Shown piece after piece: positions 24,578 to 32,459 of a stretch of 32,459 nt of DNA (its first letter is position 1; each line of letters starts with the position of its first letter). The notes beneath the pieces are model-generated. The model saw nothing but the letters and a program-made list of their open reading frames with translations. It was not told where the DNA came from and did no database searches. The stretch comes from Deltaproteobacteria bacterium (GTDB lineage Bacteria > Desulfobacterota > Deferrimicrobia > Deferrimicrobiales > Deferrimicrobiaceae): contig JACRMU010000141.1 of NCBI GenBank assembly GCA_016219515.1, forward strand, positions 1 through 32,459. Reading direction: 5' to 3'. A program made the position numbers and the translations under genes.

Positions 24578-24621
24578 AAGCCGATCTTGCGGTTACGAAC
24601 CGCCGGAAAACGGATTGCGTC

Positions 24622-25695
<1,074 letters not shown>

Positions 25696-25705
25696 CTATC
25701 GTAGC

Positions 25706-25734
25706 ATCTTAGCAAGCCGACCCCGCCTTTGCAA
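25706..25734 (-). promoter_or_regulatory. Candidate promoter of the mreB operon
   Basis: On the minus strand TTGCAA (25734-25729) and TAAGAT (25711-25706) are separated by exactly 17 bases, a good housekeeping match. The leader to the ATG at 25653 is about 45 bases. The -35 overlaps the palindrome at 25732-25741. Confidence 0.6.
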
Positions 25735-25741
25735 ACGTTTG
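25732..25741. promoter_or_regulatory. Perfect 10-base palindrome at the mreB -35 region
   Basis: CAAACGTTTG is a perfect palindrome touching the candidate -35 of mreB and lying in the divergent gap to the chaperone gene. It could be an operator. Ten-base palindromes can also arise by chance. Confidence 0.35.
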
Positions 25742-25761
25742 GGGAAAACCGGCGAATATCG

Positions 25762-25791
25762 TTGAATTCGGCCCTCGGAGCGCATTAACAT
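25762..25791 (+). promoter_or_regulatory. Possible promoter of the PpiD-like gene
   Basis: TTGAAT (25762-25767) and TAACAT (25786-25791) are separated by 18 bases in an AT-richer stretch upstream of the ATG at 25840. This is a moderate match to the housekeeping consensus. Confidence 0.45.
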
Positions 25792-25839
25792 ATTCTGTTC
25801 GTTGTACATATCGCACCCTGACAGGAGAAACGAAACGCC

Positions 25840-27708
25840 ATGCTGGACGTCCTCCGGCGGAACGCCGGCTCGTGGGTCATCAAGATCATCCTGGGCTTCA
25901 TCGCCGTCACCTTCGTCTGGTGGGGGGTCGGCACCTACTCCGAGCGCGGGCGGGATATCGCCGCCACGGTCGGCAGCCAGAATATTTCGATGGGCGAGCT
26001 CGCCGAAGCGGCGGCGGGGCTGGAGAAGACCTACCGGGACGTCTACGGCGCCGCCCTCACTCCCGAGATGGCCAAGACCCTCAATTTCCGCAAGCAGGCG
26101 ATGGACTCGCTGATCCAGAGGGCCCTGTTCCTCTCGGAAGCGAAAAAGATGGGGATCTCCGCCTCCGACGAGGAGGTGCAGCGGGAAATCGCCGCAACTC
26201 CCGCCTTCCAGGTCAACGGGCAGTTCCACGCGGAACAGTACCAGGCCACGCTGAAGTACAACCGCATCACGACGGCGAGCTACGAGGAATCGAAGCGCCA
26301 GGAGATCACCCTGAAGAAGATGGAAGGGCTGTTTGCCGCAGACGCACGGGTCCCCGAGAGCGAGGCGCTCGAACTATTCCGGCTGGCCACCCGCAAGGTG
26401 CGGCTCCTGGTCGTCACGGCGGACCCGGACAAGATCAAAGGGGTCGTTTCCCCGACGGAGGGGGAGATCGCCGCGAAATACGACCAGATGAAGGAAAGCC
26501 TGCGGATCCCCGCGCGGGTGAAGCTGCTGGCGGCCCGTTTCGAACCCGCGTTCTTCGCACGGGACGCGTCGGTGACGGAGCAGGAGATCCGCGCCTTCTA
26601 CGAGGGGAACGCCGACAAGTTCCGGAACGAGGAACAGCGGCTCGTCTCCCAGATCTACCTTCCCTACGCGAAGAAGGACAAGGAGGCCGTCGCGAAAAAG
26701 ATGGCGGAGATCCTCGTCGAAGCCGGCAAGGGGAAGGCGGAGTTCGAAAAGACGGCGAAGAAGCATTCGAAGATGAAGACGGGGGAAACCTGGACGCGGC
26801 GCAGCGAGGCGAGGCCGGAGGTGGCCGGTCCTCTTTATGCCGCGGCCGTAGACTCGCTGGTGGGGCCGATCGACGTGGGGGGCGGCATCCTGCTCCTCCG
26901 CGTGAACCGGATCCAGTTCCCCGAGACCCTCCCCCTTGACAAGGTAAAGGACCGCGTCACGGCCCTGCTCAAGCGCGAAAAAGGAAAGGACATCGCGGTC
27001 ATCAAGGCGTACGAGGCGCACACGAAGGCCTCCGCGTCGAAGGACCTGAAAGGGGCCTGCGCTCCCTATGGAATCGCGCCGGCGGAAACCGGGTGGTCCG
27101 GCGGATCGAAGGAGGATGCGGTCCCTCCGGCGGTTGTCCAGGAGGCCCTGATGCTGCCCGTCAAGGAGATCGGGCCGGTCAAGTCGATCGGGGACGTCCA
27201 CTACCTGTTCCAGGTCGTCGCCAAGGAGGAGTCGCGCATTCCCGCGCAGGCGGAGGTGCGGGAGAAGATCGTTTCCGCGGTTTCCCGCGAAAAGCGGCGC
27301 GCGGCCGCGCAGGCGGAGCTGCAGAAGATCCTCCCGGGAACGAACACCGCCGCCGAACTCGCGCAAGGCGCGAAACAGGCCGGCCTCCCGGCGGCGACCA
27401 CCGCCCTCTTCGCCCCCCTTTCCGATACCCTGCCGGAAAGCCTGCCGCCTTCGGGAGAGATGCGGAAGACCCTGCTGTCCCTCTCCCGGAAAGCTCCGGT
27501 GCTCGGCAAGGCGGTCGAAGCCTCCGGCCGCTTCCTTGCGCTGGCTCTCTCCGAGGAGAAGGGAGCGGATGAAAAGGAATGGGTATCCCGGAAAGACTCC
27601 TTCCTCCGGAGCGTGGCGGAGCAGAAAAAGAACCAGATGATCGAAGCCTTTCTCGCGGAGCGCCGCGTCCGTGAAAAAGTGGAGATCAACCCCGAAGCGC
27701 TGAAGTAG
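25840..27708 (+). CDS. PpiD/SurA-like periplasmic folding factor
   Basis: This 622-residue protein is anchored by one N-terminal membrane segment (about 13-33, VIKIILGFIAVTFVWWGVG). A SurA-N-like chaperone domain (about 40-160, including NFRKQAMDSLIQRALFLSEAKKMGI) and then a parvulin-like region (about 225-370) follow. The architecture matches PpiD, which helps outer-membrane and exported proteins fold. The parvulin stretch is weakly conserved, so isomerase activity is uncertain. The ATG at 25840 lies about 13 bases after GGAG, longer than usual. The next gene begins directly after its TAG stop. Confidence 0.88.
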   Translation: MLDVLRRNAGSWVIKIILGFIAVTFVWWGVGTYSERGRDIAATVGSQNISMGELAEAAAGLEKTYRDVYGAALTPEMAKTLNFRKQAMDSLIQRALFLSEAKKMGISASDEEVQREIAATPAFQVNGQFHAEQYQATLKYNRITTASYEESKRQEITLKKMEGLFAADARVPESEALELFRLATRKVRLLVVTADPDKIKGVVSPTEGEIAAKYDQMKESLRIPARVKLLAARFEPAFFARDASVTEQEIRAFYEGNADKFRNEEQRLVSQIYLPYAKKDKEAVAKKMAEILVEAGKGKAEFEKTAKKHSKMKTGETWTRRSEARPEVAGPLYAAAVDSLVGPIDVGGGILLLRVNRIQFPETLPLDKVKDRVTALLKREKGKDIAVIKAYEAHTKASASKDLKGACAPYGIAPAETGWSGGSKEDAVPPAVVQEALMLPVKEIGPVKSIGDVHYLFQVVAKEESRIPAQAEVREKIVSAVSREKRRAAAQAELQKILPGTNTAAELAQGAKQAGLPAATTALFAPLSDTLPESLPPSGEMRKTLLSLSRKAPVLGKAVEASGRFLALALSEEKGADEKEWVSRKDSFLRSVAEQKKNQMIEAFLAERRVREKVEINPEALK

Positions 27709-28788
27709 TTGGCCCGGGGCGCACGTTCCCGGCGACTCCTCCGCGCCTTCGTCGCCGTCCTTGCCTTTTGGCTTCTTTCCCCTCCGGGGATCCGCGCGGA
27801 GGAACGCGTCAAGGTCGTTGAGATCGTGGACGGCGACACGATCCGCGTGCAGGACGGCCGGGAAATCCGCACCGTCCGGCTGATCGGCATCGACGCCCCC
27901 GAGCGCTCCCATCCCTCCAGGCCGAAGGAGTTCCAGGCCGACGAGGCCGCCGGCCACCTTGCCTTCCTCTGCGGCGGGAAAACCGTCCTGTTGGAGCGCG
28001 GCGACGAAGACCTCGACCGTTACGGGCGCCTTCTCCGTTACGTGATCCTTCCTCCCCCCGACGGCCGGATCGTCAACAAGGAGATGGTGCGCCAGGGATA
28101 CGCCCGGCTCTATCGCCGATTCCCCTTCTCCCGCGAGGCCGAGTTCTCCGAGGCGGAAGAACAGGCGCGAAAGGATGGGAAAGGGGTCTGGCGGGAAGGG
28201 GGGATGGCGGAGACCCGCTGGGCGCGCGAACAGGGAGTCCCAGCGGTGGAGGTCCTCCCCCTGGGGGGCGGGAAATTCGCCGTCGCCTGCGGGGGGATGG
28301 TGAAGTCCGGCGTCGGCCGCGACGATCTGGGAAAGACGGTGCAGGATGTCCTCCGCCTGCGGACGGAGAACTCGGACAGGGATTTCGAGAGCGCGGCGAG
28401 GGAATCGGGATTCCTCCCTCTTGCCTCTGCCGGTGCGCGGTCCGCCGCGGTCCCCAAGGAGTCGCCTCCGCCTCCCTCCGGGAGGCCGCTTCCTCAAGGC
28501 GTCGTCTCCTGGGATGAGGCCCACCGGCACGTCGGGCAGGAAGTCGTGGCGGAGGGGACGCTGGTCCGGGTTCACCGCGGAAAGAAAGTCCTCTACTTCA
28601 ACTTCCATCCGAACTGGAAGAAGTATCTCACCGTGGTCGTGCTGGGAAAAGACCTCCGCAGGTTCCCGAAGTCCCCGGAGACGTTCTACAAGGGAAAGAC
28701 CGTGAGGGTGCGAGGGAAGGTCTCGATCTACAAGGGGCGACCCGAAATCGTCATCCGGTCGCCCGACGCAATCACCATCCTGAAATAA
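27709..28788 (+). CDS. Secreted thermonuclease-family nuclease with C-terminal OB-like region
   Basis: This 359-residue protein has a signal peptide (1-30, ending GIRA) and a staphylococcal-nuclease domain (about 32-165). The calcium- and phosphate-binding EIVDGDTIRVQDG, RLIGIDAPE with catalytic R57 and E65, and DRYGRLLRY with R107 are all present, so it should cut nucleic acids. The C-terminal 90 residues (VVAEGTLVRVHRGKKVLYFNF, then VRVRGKVSIYKGRPEIVI) look like a nucleic-acid-binding OB fold. The start is TTG 27709, placed directly after the stop of the chaperone gene with no gap, so translation is probably coupled. The cell location is periplasm or outside. Confidence 0.85.
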   Translation: MARGARSRRLLRAFVAVLAFWLLSPPGIRAEERVKVVEIVDGDTIRVQDGREIRTVRLIGIDAPERSHPSRPKEFQADEAAGHLAFLCGGKTVLLERGDEDLDRYGRLLRYVILPPPDGRIVNKEMVRQGYARLYRRFPFSREAEFSEAEEQARKDGKGVWREGGMAETRWAREQGVPAVEVLPLGGGKFAVACGGMVKSGVGRDDLGKTVQDVLRLRTENSDRDFESAARESGFLPLASAGARSAAVPKESPPPPSGRPLPQGVVSWDEAHRHVGQEVVAEGTLVRVHRGKKVLYFNFHPNWKKYLTVVVLGKDLRRFPKSPETFYKGKTVRVRGKVSIYKGRPEIVIRSPDAITILK

Positions 28789-28829
28789 CTTAACCCCAGA
28801 AAAGTAAAAGAACGTCCCAGGCGTAAAGT

Positions 28830-28867
28830 AAAAAAAGCCCGCCGAAGCGTTGCGCTCCGGCGGGCTT
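28830..28867 (-). terminator. Rho-independent terminator of hppA
   Basis: AAGCCCGCCG (28835-28844) pairs perfectly with CGGCGGGCTT (28858-28867). On the minus strand the hairpin is followed by a run of seven T, immediately downstream of the hppA stop at 28896. There is no T-run on the plus-strand side, so it acts in the hppA direction only. Confidence 0.9.
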
Positions 28868-28895
28868 CTCCGTATCGGAAGCGGTTTCCCCTTTC

Positions 28896-31334
<2,439 letters not shown>

Positions 31335-31411
31335 CGTGCCCCTCCCTGCCATGGAATTATGAATGCGTACCTAAGACGGGAAATCCCCCTGGAATCAAAC
31401 CGTAATTCACG

Positions 31412-31436
31412 TTTTCCGGAGACGCTCCGAGGAAAA
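31412..31436. promoter_or_regulatory. Long imperfect inverted repeat just after the hppA promoter
   Basis: TTTTCC-GGAG (31412-31421) pairs with CTCC (31425-31428) and, after a two-base bulge, GGAAAA (31431-31436). It lies about 6-30 bases after the predicted hppA transcription start. It could be a repressor operator or a stabilising 5' stem-loop on the mRNA. Confidence 0.5.
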
Positions 31437-31448
31437 TTAAACTCGCAA

Positions 31449-31477
31449 TTAATACCATGCCTCCCAGGACGGGTCAA
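31449..31477 (-). promoter_or_regulatory. Sigma-70-like promoter of hppA
   Basis: On the minus strand TTGACC (31477-31472) and TATTAA (31454-31449) are separated by exactly 17 bases, among the best promoter matches in the window. The leader would be about 108 bases. Confidence 0.7.
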
Positions 31478-31511
31478 GGGGAAAAGGTATACTGTATCCC
31501 GATGCTCTCCG

Positions 31512-31530
31512 CCGCAGATGCCCTCTGCGG
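31512..31530 (+). other. Seven-base inverted repeat upstream of dusB
   Basis: CCGCAGA (31512-31518) and TCTGCGG (31524-31530) form a perfect stem with a five-base loop, ending 22 bases before the dusB ATG. It may be a leader hairpin or an operator. No T-run follows. Confidence 0.45.
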
Positions 31531-31552
31531 AAATGTGCGTTATATTAGGCGG

Positions 31553-32459
31553 ATGGACTTCCGTGGAAAACTGATCCTGGCGCCGTTGGCCGGGATCACC
31601 GACACCACGTTTCGTCTCCTGTGCCGGGAGAACGGCGCCGACGCCGTCCTCACCGAGATGGCCTCCGCAAAGGGCCTGTTGATGCAGCCGGAGCGGACCC
31701 GGCGGTTCCTCGAGTTCCGCGAGGAGGAACGGCCGGTCGGGGCGCAGCTTTTCGGCGCTTCGCCGGATGAGATCGGCGAGGCGGCCGCCGCCATCCGCGC
31801 CATGGGCTTCGATTTCGTGGACATCAACATGGGCTGTCCCGTGCGCAAGGTCACCGGGGGGGGCGCCGGCGCGGCTCTCCTTTCCAACCCCGTGCTGGCC
31901 GGGGAGATCGCCGCCGCCGCGGTGCGCCGTGCCGGGATCCCCGTCACCGTGAAGATCCGCTCGGGGTTCGGGAAGGATCCCGACAGCTACCTCGACGTCG
32001 CCCGCGCGGTCTTCGATGCCGGCGTATCCGCCGTGACCCTGCATCCCCGGACGCGGAGCCAGATGTTCTCCGGCCTCGCGGACTGGAGCCATATCGGAGC
32101 CCTCAAGCGGGAGTTCCCGGGCCGGGTGATTATCGGCAACGGCGACGTCCGCCTGCCGCGGGACGCCGCCCGGATGATCGCCGAGACCGGCTGCGACGCC
32201 GTGATGGTTGGCCGGGCGGCCCTTGGAAACCTGTGGATTTTCCAGGCGATGCGAAGCGAGCTGTTCGCCCCCGCCGGACAGGCGGGCCTCCTTGCCGCCC
32301 CCGGTCGCTCCGCAGCCTAGCGGCGGGCCCTGATCCTTCGCCACGGAGAGGAGATGCACCGCCGCAAGGGGGACGCCGGGATCCGCGAAATGCGCAAGCA
32401 CCTGGCGTGGTACAGCCGGGGGACCCCGGGGGCGGCTGCGTTCCGCGCCGAGCTGGTGA
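31553..32459 (+). pseudogene. dusB: tRNA-dihydrouridine synthase interrupted by an in-frame TAG; 3' end cut by window
   Basis: DusB reduces uridines in the tRNA D-loop using FMN. The start LILAPLAGITDTTFR, the catalytic DINMGCPVRKVTGGGAGAALL (C95), HPRTRSQMFSGLADW, GNGDV and VGRAALGN are intact. At codon 256 (32318-32320) an in-frame TAG appears. The same frame then continues with the usual C-terminal helical domain (RRALILRHGEEM and IREMRKHLAWYSRGTPGAA) to the window edge. An A-x-RRA context with Glu at x is expected, so GAG to TAG is the simplest change. It is either a nonsense mutation giving a 255-residue protein, a sequence error, or a recoded codon. The ATG at 31553 has only a weak AGGCGG site. 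Confidence 0.85.
32318..32320 (+). other. dusB: In-frame amber stop inside dusB
   Basis: TAG interrupts the dusB frame. The frame on both sides keeps recognisable DusB sequence, so there is no frameshift. A single G-to-T change from GAG would explain it. Confidence 0.9.

Noticed and set aside
28835-28867. The hairpin as a bidirectional terminator
   Set aside because: Only the minus-strand side has a T-run; the plus side continues with mixed sequence.
31540-31546. TATATT as a dusB -10 box
   Set aside because: It is six bases from the start codon and has no -35 at a usable distance.
32318-32320. TAG in dusB read as pyrrolysine
   Set aside because: No pyl genes, suppressor tRNA or other in-frame TAG are seen in this window. 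A GAG-to-TAG change is simpler.

Overview
The window looks like chromosomal DNA from a high-GC, Gram-negative bacterium, most likely of the former Deltaproteobacteria (Desulfuromonadales, Desulfobacterota or a neighbouring lineage). The reasons are a tetraheme c-type cytochrome, heptose (GmhA) and anhydro-muropeptide (AnmK) metabolism, lipoproteins, an AcuC/AcuB pair and a membrane pyrophosphatase. This placement is an inference from gene content. I see no rRNA, tRNA, CRISPR array, insertion sequence or prophage. Coding density is very high, and no gap between genes exceeds about 220 bases.

Layout. Positions 1-8144 form a minus-strand run. In transcription order it holds a GspE/PilB-like protein with a ruined ATPase site, a tetraheme cytochrome, a long-chain acyl-CoA ligase, an unknown protein, a two-LysM secreted protein, a small membrane protein and a CBS-domain protein cut by the window edge. 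Positions 8252-12589 run on the plus strand: a coiled-coil lipoprotein, a nitroreductase, an AcuC-like deacetylase, an AcuB-like CBS-ACT protein and a zinc alcohol dehydrogenase. A minus-strand group (15238-12611) follows: a GHMP kinase, an FAD-dependent dehydrogenase and a 54-residue orphan resembling the C-terminal half of a Phd antitoxin. A plus-strand metallo-beta-lactamase-fold hydrolase comes next. Then a minus-strand trio runs gmhA, a conserved unknown and anmK (18818-16106), followed by a plus-strand CoA-binding protein, thioredoxin and a second thioredoxin-fold protein.

Positions 25653-20291 hold the complete rod-shape operon mreB-mreC-mreD-mrdA-mrdB. The last genes overlap by 4 bases each. 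A divergent PpiD/SurA-like chaperone and a secreted nuclease with an added C-terminal OB-like region follow. The window closes with hppA (minus, with a clear promoter and terminator) and dusB (plus), which carries an in-frame TAG inside otherwise conserved coding sequence.

Functionally, much of the window serves the cell envelope: shape and peptidoglycan synthesis (mre/mrd), wall recycling (anmK), LPS core heptose (gmhA), a LysM protein, outer-membrane folding help and lipoproteins. Energy metabolism is represented by hppA, the cytochrome, acyl-CoA ligase and Acu genes. About ten of some 30 genes appear to use GTG or TTG starts. The points most worth following are the degenerate GspE-like pseudo-ATPase, the in-frame amber codon in dusB, the unknown protein between gmhA and anmK, the orphan antitoxin-like fragment, and inverted repeats placed at candidate promoters or leaders of hppA, dusB, mreB and the GHMP-kinase/hydrolase divergent region.
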